This document shows positions 14,566-24,295 of a stretch of 64,000 bases of DNA, piece by piece; the stretch's first letter is position 1, and the number at the start of each line of letters is the position of its first letter. The stretch is taken from NCBI RefSeq assembly GCF_000230835.1, contig NZ_CM001240.1, positions 3,016,779 through 3,080,778 on the forward strand. The letters are read 5' to 3'. The stretch is from Clostridium sp. DL-VIII. Its GTDB lineage: Bacteria > Bacillota > Clostridia > Clostridiales > Clostridiaceae. The translations under genes were made by a program, and so were the position numbers. The notes below the pieces were generated by a model. That model was not told the DNA's origin, did not search any database, and saw only the letters and a program-made list of their open reading frames with translations.

Positions 14566-14780
14566 AATTTAATTTCTCCTTTTGTATATCATAATCATTT
14601 GTTCGGCATATTTTAGGTTTTAATCATTAATACACCTTACATATTACTAATATATTGAACATAATAAAAAAGTGTTACACGTAAGAGTTAATTAATGCAA
14701 AATTCAAGTGTATTAAACGAAAAACATTTATGATATAATATGCAAAGAGAAAAAATAAGTAATGTAGTGTAGGTGAAAAA

Positions 14781-16733
14781 ATGACAAGTGAAAAGAAGTT
14801 TTTGCCCATAAGTAAAAAGGATATGAGAGAAAGAGGCTGGGATGAATGTGATTTCATAATTGTTACAGCTGATGCATATATAGATCATCATAGTTTTGGA
14901 ACTGCAATTATCTCAAGGGTTCTTGAAGCTAATGGATATAAAGTTGGTATTATACCACAGCCGGATTGGAAAAGTCTTTATGATTTTCAGAGGCTCGGAA
15001 GACCTAAATATGCATTTTTGGTTAATGCGGGAAATATGGACTCTATGGTTAATCATTATACTGTAAGTAAAAAACTTAGAGAGAAAGATCTATACTCTCC
15101 AGGTGGAGAAATGGGCCATAGACCGGATAGAGCAACTATTGTATATTGTAATAAAATAAGAGAAGCGTATAAAGATGTAGATATCGTTATTGGTGGAATA
15201 GAAGCCAGCCTTAGAAGATTTGCTCATTATGATTATTGGAGCGATAAAGTAAGAAAGTCAATGTTAGTTGATAGTAACGCTGATCTTTTGATTTACAGCA
15301 TGGGTGAAAAGCAAATTGTAGCTGTTGCAGAAAGCTTAAAAAATAAAGTGCGTGCAAAGGATATTACTTATGTAAGAGGAACTTGTTATCTGACTGAAAG
15401 TTTAGATGATATTCAAGATTATATTGAAATTCCTTCGTACAAAGAAGTTTGTGATGATAAATACAAATATGCGCAGGCTAGCAGAATTGAAGATGAAGAG
15501 CAAGATTCGGTTAGAGGACGCATTATTGTACAAAAGCATGGAAATAAATATTTAGTTCAGAATGTTCCTGAGACGCCTTTAAATAGAGAGGAATTGGATG
15601 ATGTATATAATCTTCCATACATGAGAAATTATCATCCTGTTTATGAAGCAAAAGGCGGAATACCAGCTATTGAGGAAGTTAAGTTCAGCACAGTAAGTTC
15701 AAGAGGCTGTTTTGGCGATTGTAAATTTTGTGCTATAACATTTCATCAAGGACGAGTGGTTCAAAGCAGAAGTAAAGAATCGATATTAAAAGAGATTGAA
15801 GAAATAACTGAAATGCCAGATTTTAAAGGATATATACATGATGTTGGAGGACCTACTGCAAACTTTAGAAAGCCAGCCTGCAGCAAACAATTAGCTTTTG
15901 GAGCATGTAAGGGGAAAGAGTGCTTATCACCAGATGTATGCAAAAACATGGAAGTTGATCATACTGAATATTTGGAGCTCCTTAGAGCTATAAGGAAAGT
16001 TCCTAAAGTTAAAAAAGCATTTGTACGTTCTGGTCTTAGATATGATTACATTATGGCTGATAAAGATGATACATTCTTTAAAGAATTAGTTGAACATCAT
16101 GTAAGTGGAAAGCTAAAAGTAGCTCCAGAACATATATCTAAAGATGTTCTAAAATATATGGGTAAGCCAGCAGGCGAGACATATGATAGATTTGTAGCTA
16201 AGTTTGAAAAAATAACAAAAAAGCTTGGTAAAAAGCAATACATAATTCCGTATTTGATGTCATCTCATCCTGGAAGTACTTTAAAATGTGCTGTTGAACT
16301 TGCGGAGTACTTAAGAGATATTAATTATCAGCCAGAGCAGGTACAAGATTTTTATCCAACACCAGGAACGTTAGCAACTACAATGTATTATACAGGGCTT
16401 GATCCAATGACAATGAAGGAAGTTTATGTGCCTAAGAGTAAGCATGAAAAGGCTATGCAGAGAGCACTTCTTCAGTTTAAAAATCCTAAATATTATACCT
16501 TGGTATACGAAGCCTTAACAGAGGCAGGACGAACAGATTTAATTGGAAATGATACTAGATGTCTTATAAAGGATAAAAGTAACAAGTCGAAGAATAATAC
16601 ATATAATAAATATAAAGAAAGCAAAACAAATGGTAAGAGTAATAAAAATACTATTTATAGAGAAATTAAAAATAAACAGCCTAATCATAAGAATAAAAAG
16701 CATAAAAGTAGAACAGAAGTTAAATATAAATAG
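14781..16733 (+). CDS. YgiQ-family radical SAM protein
   Basis: A 650-residue YgiQ-type protein. The N-terminal domain includes [34 protein letters not shown]; the radical SAM cluster motif is C-F-G-D-C-K-F-C (near residue 315), preceded by SSRG. A second Cys group ([21 protein letters not shown]) follows about 60 residues later and may bind an additional cluster. The region after it ([28 protein letters not shown]) is family-typical. The last 60 or so residues are a low-complexity Lys/Asn/Ser tail that looks disordered. The reaction of this family is not known. TAGGTGA lies ahead of the ATG; the gene is monocistronic. Confidence 0.93.
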   Translation: MTSEKKFLPISKKDMRERGWDECDFIIVTADAYIDHHSFGTAIISRVLEANGYKVGIIPQPDWKSLYDFQRLGRPKYAFLVNAGNMDSMVNHYTVSKKLREKDLYSPGGEMGHRPDRATIVYCNKIREAYKDVDIVIGGIEASLRRFAHYDYWSDKVRKSMLVDSNADLLIYSMGEKQIVAVAESLKNKVRAKDITYVRGTCYLTESLDDIQDYIEIPSYKEVCDDKYKYAQASRIEDEEQDSVRGRIIVQKHGNKYLVQNVPETPLNREELDDVYNLPYMRNYHPVYEAKGGIPAIEEVKFSTVSSRGCFGDCKFCAITFHQGRVVQSRSKESILKEIEEITEMPDFKGYIHDVGGPTANFRKPACSKQLAFGACKGKECLSPDVCKNMEVDHTEYLELLRAIRKVPKVKKAFVRSGLRYDYIMADKDDTFFKELVEHHVSGKLKVAPEHISKDVLKYMGKPAGETYDRFVAKFEKITKKLGKKQYIIPYLMSSHPGSTLKCAVELAEYLRDINYQPEQVQDFYPTPGTLATTMYYTGLDPMTMKEVYVPKSKHEKAMQRALLQFKNPKYYTLVYEALTEAGRTDLIGNDTRCLIKDKSNKSKNNTYNKYKESKTNGKSNKNTIYREIKNKQPNHKNKKHKSRTEVKYK

Positions 16734-16823
16734 ATAAATAGATAAATAATATTGTAACGTTTAGAAGCTAGAAAGAATTTTCTTAAAATGTGAACTTTGA
16801 AAATTTGTAGAAACTAGTGAAGC

Positions 16824-16858
16824 TGACCAGCAATTAAATACGATTGTTGGTCTTTTTT
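16824..16858 (+). terminator. Terminator downstream of the YgiQ gene
   Basis: GACCAGCAAT (16824-16833) pairs with ATTGTTGGTC (16843-16852) with one G-U, followed by a six-T run. Confidence 0.85.
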
Positions 16859-17215
16859 ATATGAAATTATACATTGTAAACTGCATGTTGCTAATTATTA
16901 ATTGAAGTGTGGTGCAACCATTTTTTTGTATAAGAGAACTTGGATAGTGTAGGATGATTTTGGTATATAGGGAAAGTAAATTTAAGATAAATATTATGGA
17001 AAGTATCTTGCTGTTAGCTGATAATGGCAGTAATATAGCGATTGAAAGATATATCTTAATTTTAATGTGTAAATGTATCTAAAAATAAAATTGGGTTTTA
17101 TAAGATAAGTTGCTATAATAGGATAGTGATAGCAGGTGCTATTATTATTTGTACATTTGATTGAAAAATTGTTTAATTTTACAATTTATAGATTACAGAA
17201 GAAGGAGTTATATAA
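16859..17215. other. Intergenic region before the AEC transporter
   Basis: About 357 bp with no gene. TGTTGC...GCAACC near 16885-16920 followed by seven T residues is a weak hairpin. The sequence TTGCTATAATAGGATAG near 17110-17126 contains a TATAAT-like box suited to the downstream gene. I recognise no riboswitch. Confidence 0.4.
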
Positions 17216-18133
17216 ATGGGGGAAATATTAATAAAAGCGTTTAGCTTTGTGCTTATTATCATACTAGGATATGTTTTTAAAAGAAGAGGTTTGTTTGAAA
17301 GTAAGGACTATAAGATTGTTACCAAAATAATTATGAATATTACTTTGCCATGCGCTCTTATTACTGGATTTGCAAATTTCAAAATGGATAATTCAATGCT
17401 TTTTATTATTTTATTTGGATTTTTAGCTAATATTATTATGTCATCAATAGGCTTTATTTTAGCGAGAAACAAAGACAATAAAGAAAAGGCTTTTAATATG
17501 CTTAACCTTGCAGGATACAATATAGGATGTTTTACACTTCCATATGTGCAAAGTTTTTTAGGACCATATGCAGTTGGAATAGCAAGTCTTTTTGATACTG
17601 GTAATTCGATAATGTGTACCGGAGGAACTTATGCGATTGCTTCAGGAATAGCAGGTGAAGGTGGAAAGCAAAGCATTAAAGGATTTCTGAAAAAAATGTT
17701 TTCGTCTGTACCTTTTGACACATATCTGTTTATGTTTATTGTAACAATATCGGGAATACGATTGCCACAAGCAATATATAATGTGACTTCAAATTTGAGT
17801 GCTGGGAATGCTTTTTTGTCCATGCTTATGATAGGTATGGTTTTTGAGTGCAATTTTAAAAAAGAACAATTAGTTAAAGTTGCATCAATGCTGGGAATTC
17901 GTTATTTAAGTGCTGTAATATTTGCTTTGATAATTTATTTCTTAGTACCTTTTTCGGTAGAGATAAAGCATGTTTTAGTAATACTAGTATTTGGTCCAGT
18001 TTCTGTTCTTTCGCCAGTATTCACGGGGTTATGCAAAAGTGATGAAGGATTAGCTGGGGTGGTAAATTCTATGTGCATTCCAGTAAGCATATGTATTATT
18101 ACTTTTTTGATATTCTTTTTTCAGGCAGCATAG
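17216..18133 (+). CDS. AEC-family (auxin efflux carrier) transporter
   Basis: A 305-residue membrane protein with about ten hydrophobic helices in two five-helix halves. Family signatures are ITLPCALI in helix 2, the GYNIGCFTLPYVQSFLGPYAVGIASLFDTGNSI stretch that forms one crossover region, and the second half with RYLSAVIFALIIYF and FGPVSVLSPVFTGLC. AEC proteins carry carboxylates such as malate or malonate, or amino acids, out of or into the cell; the substrate cannot be assigned. GAAGGAG precedes the ATG. Monocistronic, with its own terminator. Confidence 0.9.
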   Translation: MGEILIKAFSFVLIIILGYVFKRRGLFESKDYKIVTKIIMNITLPCALITGFANFKMDNSMLFIILFGFLANIIMSSIGFILARNKDNKEKAFNMLNLAGYNIGCFTLPYVQSFLGPYAVGIASLFDTGNSIMCTGGTYAIASGIAGEGGKQSIKGFLKKMFSSVPFDTYLFMFIVTISGIRLPQAIYNVTSNLSAGNAFLSMLMIGMVFECNFKKEQLVKVASMLGIRYLSAVIFALIIYFLVPFSVEIKHVLVILVFGPVSVLSPVFTGLCKSDEGLAGVVNSMCIPVSICIITFLIFFFQAA

Positions 18134-18148
18134 AGGTATCTATATATA

Positions 18149-18192
18149 CTAAAGATCTCCATTACGATTGTAGGTGGAGATCTTTAGCATTT
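18149..18192 (+). terminator. Terminator of the AEC transporter gene
   Basis: CTAAAGATCTCC (18149-18160) and GGAGATCTTTAG (18175-18186) are perfect 12-bp arms with a 14-nt loop and a T-rich tail. Confidence 0.85.
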
Positions 18193-18306
18193 TATAAGCT
18201 ATAAATATTTAATTTGTTCCGTATAAAAAATAATATAGATTATATTTACAACATGTTATATAATAATAATTATTAGTTGAGAAAATTTGCTAAGGAGGGT
18301 GTAATA

Positions 18307-19065
18307 TTGAAAAAACTAATTTCATGGAATGTTAATGGATTGAGAGCCTGTGTTAATAAAGGCTTTTTAGAATATTTTAAAGAAGCCGATGCAGATATAT
18401 TTTGTATACAAGAAAGTAAACTTCAAGAAGGCCAAATAGATTTAAAATTAGAAGGTTATAAAGATTATTGGAATTATGCAGAGAAAAAAGGATATTCAGG
18501 AACTGCTGTATTCACAAAAGAGGAACCTATTAGTGTAAAAAATGGAATTGGAATAAGTGAACATGATACTGAAGGGCGAGTTATAACGTTAGAATTTAAG
18601 GAATTTTATTTAGTTAATGTATATACTCCAAATTCTAAACAAGGTCTTGAGAGGCTTGATTATCGAATGGTTTGGGAAGATGTTTTTAGAAAATATTTAA
18701 AGGAACTGGAAGAGAAGAAACCAGTGATAATATGTGGGGATTTAAATGTTGCTCATGAGGATATTGATCTTAAAAATCCTAAAGCTAATAGAAAAAATGC
18801 TGGATTTACAGATGAAGAGAGAAATAAGATATCAGAGCTTTTAGAGGCAGGCTTTATAGATACTTATAGATATTTTTATCCTAATACAGAAGGAGTATAT
18901 TCCTGGTGGTCATATAGATTTAATGCTAGAGGTAATAATGCTGGGTGGAGAATTGATTACTTTTTGGCATCAGAAAGTTTAAAAGATAAATTAGTAGATG
19001 CTAAAATTCATATGAATGTAATGGGATCAGATCACTGTCCTGTAGAAGTTATGGTTAATTTATAA
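18307..19065 (+). CDS. Exonuclease III family DNA repair nuclease
   Basis: A 252-residue AP endonuclease/exonuclease of the Xth/ExoA family. Catalytic residues are visible in order: N in SWNVNGLRA (about 7), E in CIQESKL (about 35), the NVYTPNS loop, D and N in CGDLNVAH, D in GWRIDYFL and the terminal H in GSDHCPV. It cleaves DNA 5' of abasic sites and has 3'-phosphodiesterase activity in base-excision repair. The start is TTG 18307, 7 bp after AAGGAGGG, giving the family-standard N-terminus MKKLISWNVNGLRA; an in-frame start at 18277 has no ribosome site. Single gene. Confidence 0.94.
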   Translation: MKKLISWNVNGLRACVNKGFLEYFKEADADIFCIQESKLQEGQIDLKLEGYKDYWNYAEKKGYSGTAVFTKEEPISVKNGIGISEHDTEGRVITLEFKEFYLVNVYTPNSKQGLERLDYRMVWEDVFRKYLKELEEKKPVIICGDLNVAHEDIDLKNPKANRKNAGFTDEERNKISELLEAGFIDTYRYFYPNTEGVYSWWSYRFNARGNNAGWRIDYFLASESLKDKLVDAKIHMNVMGSDHCPVEVMVNL

Positions 19066-19070
19066 AGTCA

Positions 19071-19112
19071 TAAGAGTATAATTATAATTACATATTATTA
19101 ATTATGCTCTTA
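19071..19112. terminator. Hairpin after exonuclease III gene
   Basis: TAAGAGTATAATTA (19071-19084) pairs with TAATTATGCTCTTA (19099-19112) with one G-U. It lies 6 bp after the stop codon but lacks a good T run, so it is a weak terminator or an RNA-stabilising hairpin. Confidence 0.5.
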
Positions 19113-19245
19113 AATTAATCATTGCAAATTTTTAATTGCAACATATATATTAGAACTTTAAATTCTGTTTATAAATTTAAATATATTATATAATAATAGT
19201 ATATACAGTAGAAAGTAATAAATTTGTTTTATGGAGAGTAAAGAT

Positions 19246-20037
19246 ATGCTAAAAGATAAAAAATTGTTTTTACTAGATATTGATGGAACAATTGCATTAG
19301 ATACTACATTAATAGATGGAACATTGGATTTTATGAATCATGTGTTAAGGATTGGGGGTAAATATATTTTTATAACAAATAATTCTACTACCAGCATTCA
19401 GGACTATATTACAAAATTTAAAAAGTTTGAAATTAAAGTAGATGAAACAAGCTTCGTGACATCATCTTATGCAACAGCATTATATTTAAGAGAAACGTAT
19501 AGGGATAAAAAGATATTTGTACTTGGGACAGCTTCGTTCATTCAGGAACTAAGAAGTTTTGATATAAATGTCACTGAAGAACAAGAAGATGATATTGTAT
19601 GTGCAGTAGTAGGGTTTGATAATGAATTAAACTATAGAAAGATAGAAAATATATGTGAATTACTATTAACTAGAGATATTGACTATGTAGCAACAAATCC
19701 GGATTTTGTCTGTCCGACGCGCTTTGGTTTTGTGCCTGACTGTGGGTCTATATGTCAAATGATAGGAAATGCAGTTAAAAGAGAACCTTTGTATATTGGA
19801 AAGCCTAATAAAGCAATTGTTGAAATGTGCTTAAAGCAGACTGGATTTACAAAAGACGAAACTTTAGTTATAGGAGATAGGCTTTACACGGATATTGCTT
19901 GTGGAATTAATGGTGGTGTGGATACTGCGGTACTATTTACTGGAGAAGCTACCAAAGAGGATTTAGTTGATACAGAATTTAAACCAACATATAGCTTTGA
20001 AACAATTAAGGATTTGTATAAGGAATTGGCTTTTTAA
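19246..20037 (+). CDS. HAD-IIA (NagD-like) phosphatase
   Basis: A 263-residue HAD-superfamily hydrolase of the IIA/NagD group. Motif I is DIDGT (residues about 10-14), motif II ITNNST, motif III Lys in GKPNKAI, and motif IV IGDRLYTDIACG; the cap sits between motifs II and III. It probably dephosphorylates a sugar phosphate or nucleotide (UMP/p-nitrophenyl phosphate activity is known for NagD). ATG 19246 is preferred, since the ATG at 19231 overlaps GGAGAG. Single gene. Confidence 0.93.
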   Translation: MLKDKKLFLLDIDGTIALDTTLIDGTLDFMNHVLRIGGKYIFITNNSTTSIQDYITKFKKFEIKVDETSFVTSSYATALYLRETYRDKKIFVLGTASFIQELRSFDINVTEEQEDDIVCAVVGFDNELNYRKIENICELLLTRDIDYVATNPDFVCPTRFGFVPDCGSICQMIGNAVKREPLYIGKPNKAIVEMCLKQTGFTKDETLVIGDRLYTDIACGINGGVDTAVLFTGEATKEDLVDTEFKPTYSFETIKDLYKELAF

Positions 20038-20208
20038 TTGAAATTTAATATACAGAAAAGTATCAGTTATACATATAAATCTAAATTGTTTATAGTAAGA
20101 TAATTCTATACATATGGAATTAAAATTTTTATTTAATTTAAAATTCCTAAATTAAATAAAGTATCATTTAAAGGAAATGTATAATTGTGACAAGTTTAAT
20201 TTATTAGT

Positions 20209-20277
20209 AACTGCATTTTAGCTGATAATTTCTATAGCTATATGGATATAATAATTATTAGCAAAATGTAGTTTTTT
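20209..20277 (+). terminator. Long hairpin with T run downstream of the HAD gene
   Basis: AACTGCATTTTAGCTGATAAT (from 20209) pairs imperfectly with ATTATTAGCAAAATGTAGTTT (20253-20273), and six T residues follow. It lies about 170 bp after the stop codon and only about 45 bp before the NUDIX gene, so it may also shape that gene's leader. Confidence 0.65.
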
Positions 20278-20319
20278 ATTATAAACAATGAGAAGTCAAT
20301 CTAAGTTAGGGGGGAATAT

Positions 20320-20922
20320 ATGGACATAGAAAGTATAAAAATTAAAATACAAGGAACTAAACCATATATTAATGGTTGGGAAAAAATGAAAAGGTCTTCT
20401 GTAATTATTCCACTAGTGAAAATAAAAGATGAGGTTTGTATATTGTTTGAAATGAGAGCCAAAAAGTTAAATAGCCAGCCTGGAGATATATGCTTTCCAG
20501 GCGGAAGAATAGATGGAAGTGAAACACCTAAAGAAGCAGCAGTAAGAGAAATATTTGAGGAGCTTGGAATTAATAATATTGATGTAATAAATGAATTAGA
20601 TACGGTAGTAAGATATGATGGAATTATAATTCATCCTTTCTTAGGGGTTATTAAAGAGGTTGAAGAAATCAAAATAAATGAAAGTGAGGTCGATCATGTA
20701 TTTTATGTTCCACTAGATTATTTACTAAATCATAAATACTTAGAGGTAAATGGAAAAATAAATATAGATAGATCAAAAGATTTTCCATATCATTTGATAG
20801 TCAATAAAGAAAACTATAAGTTTAGAGAAGCTAACTATAAATATTTATTTTATAAGTATAAGGATTATAATATTTGGGGAATCACAGCGGAAATGCTGCA
20901 TAATTTTTTGAAGAAATTATAA
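20320..20922 (+). CDS. NUDIX hydrolase, CoA pyrophosphatase-like
   Basis: A 200-residue NUDIX protein. The NUDIX box GX5EX7REUXEEXGU is complete: GRIDGSE, seven residues, REIFEELGI. Just before it, EMRAKKLNSQPGDICFPGG matches the CoA-pyrophosphatase signature LLTxRxxxLxxHxGQIxFPGG, with Gln-Pro-Gly-Asp in place of His-x-Gly-Gln. It likely hydrolyses CoA or related dinucleotide pyrophosphates to 4'-phosphopantetheine and ADP. The first about 20 residues contain the usual linker. TAGGGGGG precedes the ATG. Monocistronic. Confidence 0.9.
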   Translation: MDIESIKIKIQGTKPYINGWEKMKRSSVIIPLVKIKDEVCILFEMRAKKLNSQPGDICFPGGRIDGSETPKEAAVREIFEELGINNIDVINELDTVVRYDGIIIHPFLGVIKEVEEIKINESEVDHVFYVPLDYLLNHKYLEVNGKINIDRSKDFPYHLIVNKENYKFREANYKYLFYKYKDYNIWGITAEMLHNFLKKL

Positions 20923-20996
20923 TACGGTTAGGTTTAAATCTAATCAAGGTGTAGAAAATAATGAAAAATAAAAGTAATAAGAAATTATAAGATTAG

Positions 20997-21021
20997 GATT
21001 AAGGGAAACCTTAATCTTTTT
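20997..21021 (+). terminator. Terminator with GAAA tetraloop
   Basis: GATTAAGG (20997-21004), loop GAAA, CCTTAATC (21009-21016) and five T residues: a compact textbook terminator. The following 298 bp (21023-21320) contain only AT-rich sequence with no gene I can support. Confidence 0.9.
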
Positions 21022-21320
21022 CTATAAAAATTTAAAATTTGATTGGAAAATCAATTTAATACAAAAAATCTAGTTATGAGCCTATCTACAATAATTTACA
21101 TAGTATGATAATTGTCACCTGTTTGCCATAATTTACAGTTAATATTAAGACAATGACATAATAAATTTTAGCAGAACTACTAATTGAATAACAGTATTCT
21201 TAAAAAAATACAAACTTAAAAATTTAAATTGAATTTCAAAGATGAGATTGATTAGTACATGCATTATAAGGTAGTGGTTTCAAGGTAAATTAGTAATATG
21301 AATATGGGGAGGAATTAAAA

Positions 21321-23033
21321 ATGCTTATTTTAAAGAATATAAAAGTAAAAACTAAATTAATATCATCTTTTCTTATTATGGCTATGTTAATAGCTATTGT
21401 AGGTATGATAGGAAGAGCATCATTAAAAACATCAGATGCAAATTCAAAAGCCATGTATAATGACGACTTACAGTCAATACAGTTGCTTACAGATATTAAA
21501 CAGTCGTTACTCAGCAGCAAGAGTAATATTATTGAATTAACCTATGTTAAAGATGCTTCAAAAAAAGATGATTTAGAAAAACAGATTCAATCTAATATAG
21601 AAACAGAAGATAAAGATATATCAAACTATGAAGATATTCAGATGGACACCCTTGAAAAGCAATTGTGGCCAACAATTAAAGAGCAACTTAGCCAGTATAG
21701 AACGTTAACAGATAAGGTTATTAAACTTATAGATGATGGTGAATATGATGAAGCAGCTAATCAATATCAACAAATAGGAGATATTAGAAATTCGCTTATG
21801 GAGAATATAGGTAAGATAATAGATATAAATGTTAATAGCGCAAAGACAGATAATTTAACAAACAATGATATATATGTACATAGCGATCATATAATGATAA
21901 TACTTGTCATAGCAGGATTAATATTAGCATTAGCAATTGGATTAATTATTTCAAGGGACATAAATACATCATTACTTAAAATAAAAGAATTTGCTGAAAA
22001 CTTAGCGAAATATGATTTATCAAAGGATTTTCAAATTATAAGAAAAGATGAATTTGGGAAAACAAGTTCAGCTCTCACAAAAGCTCAGCAAAACATTAAA
22101 GACCTCGTAAGTGTTATTATGAATAGTTCGCAAAAGATGAGTGATTCAAGTGAAGAACTTTCAGCGACAGTAGAGGAATTATCAGCAAAAACTGAAGAGA
22201 TAAATAATGCTGTAACTAATATAGTAGCTGGAATACAAGAAACAAGTGCAGTTACAGAAGAGGTGACTGCATCTATAGAAGAAGTTGACTTAAATATTGG
22301 AGAGCTTTCTGGAAAAGCCATGGAAGGAAGCAATAATGCAGTCCAATCTAAAGAAAGAGCTATAGAAGCAGAGAAGTACGGAAAAAAAGCAATAGAAGGA
22401 GTTAGAGAACTATATTCTAAGAAGAGAGAGAATATGCTAAATGCAATTGAGGAGGGCAAAGTTGTAGATAATATAAAGGTTATGGCAGATACGATTGCAA
22501 GTATATCAGAACAGACTAATTTATTAGCTCTAAATGCTGCTATAGAGGCTGCAAGAGCAGGAGAGCAAGGTAAGGGCTTTGCTATAGTTGCAGAGGAGGT
22601 AAGAGAACTTGCTGAACAGTCTTCTAAGGCAGTAGCTTCTATACATGATACTATTGGAAAAGTTCAAGAGGCATTTAAAAATTTATCTGGAAATGGTCAA
22701 GACGTGTTAGGTTTTATAAATGAAAATGTGGATCCTCAGTTCAAAGAATTTGAAAAGGTAGGAAATCAATATTATAGGGATTCAGATTTTGTAAGTAAAA
22801 TGTCAGAAGAGATAGCATCTATGTCAGAAGAACTTACTGCAACAGTTGGTCAGGTGAATGAAGCAATGCAGAATGTGGCTGAAGCCTCACTAAAATCATC
22901 AGAACATGTTGAAACAATAAAGGGAAGTATAGATGAAACAGCAAAGGCAATAGAACAAGTGGCATTAACTTCACAAAATCAAACGGAATTTGCACAAAGG
23001 CTAAATGAAATGATATTAAAGTTTAAAATATAA
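21321..23033 (+). CDS. Methyl-accepting chemotaxis protein
   Basis: A 570-residue chemoreceptor: N-terminal membrane helix (about 12-30), extracellular four-helix-bundle sensor domain (4HB_MCP type, rich in charged helices), second membrane helix near 190-210 (IMIILVIAGLILALAIGLIISRD), HAMP linker (INTSLLKIKEFAENLAKYDL), and a cytoplasmic coiled coil with the conserved hairpin tip SEQTNLLALNAAIEAARAGEQGKGFAIVAEEVRELAEQS (near residues 395-433). The signalling tip is intact, so it can couple to CheA/CheW. No CheR-docking pentapeptide is present at the C-terminus. GGGGAGG lies before the ATG. No chemotaxis genes are adjacent; the ligand is unknown. Confidence 0.95.
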   Translation: MLILKNIKVKTKLISSFLIMAMLIAIVGMIGRASLKTSDANSKAMYNDDLQSIQLLTDIKQSLLSSKSNIIELTYVKDASKKDDLEKQIQSNIETEDKDISNYEDIQMDTLEKQLWPTIKEQLSQYRTLTDKVIKLIDDGEYDEAANQYQQIGDIRNSLMENIGKIIDINVNSAKTDNLTNNDIYVHSDHIMIILVIAGLILALAIGLIISRDINTSLLKIKEFAENLAKYDLSKDFQIIRKDEFGKTSSALTKAQQNIKDLVSVIMNSSQKMSDSSEELSATVEELSAKTEEINNAVTNIVAGIQETSAVTEEVTASIEEVDLNIGELSGKAMEGSNNAVQSKERAIEAEKYGKKAIEGVRELYSKKRENMLNAIEEGKVVDNIKVMADTIASISEQTNLLALNAAIEAARAGEQGKGFAIVAEEVRELAEQSSKAVASIHDTIGKVQEAFKNLSGNGQDVLGFINENVDPQFKEFEKVGNQYYRDSDFVSKMSEEIASMSEELTATVGQVNEAMQNVAEASLKSSEHVETIKGSIDETAKAIEQVALTSQNQTEFAQRLNEMILKFKI

Positions 23034-23113
23034 ATTATACTAGTCCTAAAAAGTAATAAATAGATGAAGTTAAACAAATATTAGAATTGTAATATAAATT
23101 TCTATTAAAAAAT

Positions 23114-23168
23114 AAAGTTTCTACATGAATAACATTCAGGTGTTGAGTTAAAGTGTAGAAACTTTTTT
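23114..23168 (+). terminator. Terminator of the chemoreceptor gene
   Basis: AAAGTTTCTACA (23114-23125) pairs with TGTAGAAACTTT (23154-23165), with further T residues. It is the main feature in the 292-bp gap before the AraC gene. Confidence 0.85.
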
Positions 23169-23325
23169 GAATTCATATGAATAGAAATATTATGTAAAAT
23201 CCTCTTGATTTTTTTTAAAGATTGATGCTAAAGTGATAAAATAAATATAGTATTAATGTGAAAGTTAGAATTAGCAATTGTAAATATAGTAAAAAGATAT
23301 ATGAGTAGATCAGGAGGAGGAAAAA

Positions 23326-24183
23326 ATGGATATTTCAAACATGAGGCATGAAATCGTTTCTGAAAATCCAGACATAGAGGTAAAGTTTTATTTATCAATA
23401 GATGAAGGTGGGTATGTAGCACCGCACTGGCATAATAGTTTAGAAATAGTCTATATGCTTGAAGGCAGTATTACAGTTGCTTTTGAAAATAAGAAAATTA
23501 CTGTATTACCAGAAGAATTTATTGTTATAAACTCAAGAAATGTACATGGATTTACAAGTAAGAAAAATCGTGCATTAGTTTTGCAGATACCAAGTGTTGT
23601 TTTTGAAAAATATGTTCGCAATATGGACTTGTATTATTTTAATGTTGATATGAATCCAATAGATGAAGCTGAAATTAAAAGGCTAAATAAGATTAAAAAA
23701 ATATTTCATGATATGTATGAAATATATGATATTCAACCAGAAGGATATTTGCTTAAGTTTAATAGTTTGCTTTACGATATGCTTTTTACTTTGATTCATT
23801 CATATTCTTCTAAATTGGCTCTAAAGCAAATAAAAAGAGATAATAAATATTTAGAAAGATTAAAAGGAATCACTATGTTTTTACATAATTGCCATGATGA
23901 GCAGATAACAATGCAACAATTGGCAGATAAATTTGGATATAATCCAGATTACATCTCAAGATTCTTTAAAAAGTATATGGGATTAACAGTCATCGAGTAT
24001 TTATATGAAATTCGAATTAATTATATATATAAAGATTTAATTGATACGGATTTAAATATAAATGATATTTTTGAAAATCATGGATGTAATAATTATAGGG
24101 TTGCAATAAAGCTTTTTAAAAAACGATATGGATGTACTCCAAAAGAAAAAAGAAAAGAGAAAAATATGACTATTTCGAAATAA
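23326..24183 (+). CDS. AraC-family regulator of the alpha-xyloside module
   Basis: A 285-residue AraC/XylS protein. The N-terminal half is a cupin sensor (GGYVAPHWHNSLEIVYMLEGSITV, then VINSRNVHGF), and the C-terminal half has the two HTH motifs (ITMQQLADKFGYNPDYISRFFKKYMGLTVIEYLYEIRINY and INDIFENHGCNNYRVAIKLFKKRYGCTPKEKR). Such regulators activate sugar genes on binding sugar in the cupin. AGGAGGAGG precedes the ATG. It lies directly before the symporter and alpha-xylosidase genes, in the same direction, so it likely controls them. Its last codons are part of a terminator hairpin, so regulator and target genes are separate transcripts. Confidence 0.92.
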   Translation: MDISNMRHEIVSENPDIEVKFYLSIDEGGYVAPHWHNSLEIVYMLEGSITVAFENKKITVLPEEFIVINSRNVHGFTSKKNRALVLQIPSVVFEKYVRNMDLYYFNVDMNPIDEAEIKRLNKIKKIFHDMYEIYDIQPEGYLLKFNSLLYDMLFTLIHSYSSKLALKQIKRDNKYLERLKGITMFLHNCHDEQITMQQLADKFGYNPDYISRFFKKYMGLTVIEYLYEIRINYIYKDLIDTDLNINDIFENHGCNNYRVAIKLFKKRYGCTPKEKRKEKNMTISK

Positions 24184-24203
24184 GTCGGAATAGTCATATT
24201 TTT
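24164..24203 (+). terminator. Terminator overlapping the end of the AraC gene
   Basis: ATATGACTATT (24164-24174) pairs perfectly with AATAGTCATAT (24189-24199), followed by T residues; the stop codon lies in the loop. The hairpin therefore overlaps the last codons of the regulator. Confidence 0.85.
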
Positions 24204-24234
24204 ATGTCGCTATAATGACTTTTGAATGCGAGGT

Positions 24235-24268
24235 GTAATTGTTATCATAAATATATGATAACAATTAC
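24235..24268. promoter_or_regulatory. Perfect 14-bp inverted repeat before the symporter gene (operator candidate)
   Basis: GTAATTGTTATCAT (24235-24248) and ATGATAACAATTAC (24255-24268) are perfect complements with a 6-nt centre (AAATAT). It lies 10 bp upstream of the AGGAGG of the symporter gene. It has no T tract, so it is more likely an operator or an mRNA hairpin than a terminator. Confidence 0.65.
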
Positions 24269-24295
24269 AATACATTTCGAGGAGGATATAGTGTA

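Noticed and set aside
22085..22459. Minus-strand frame of 124 codons within the chemoreceptor gene
   Set aside because: Antisense shadow of the coiled-coil region, rich in Ser and Phe; no initiation signal.
24164..24203. Inverted repeat at the AraC gene end as a mobile element end
   Set aside because: Position on the stop codon and the following T run fit an intrinsic terminator better.
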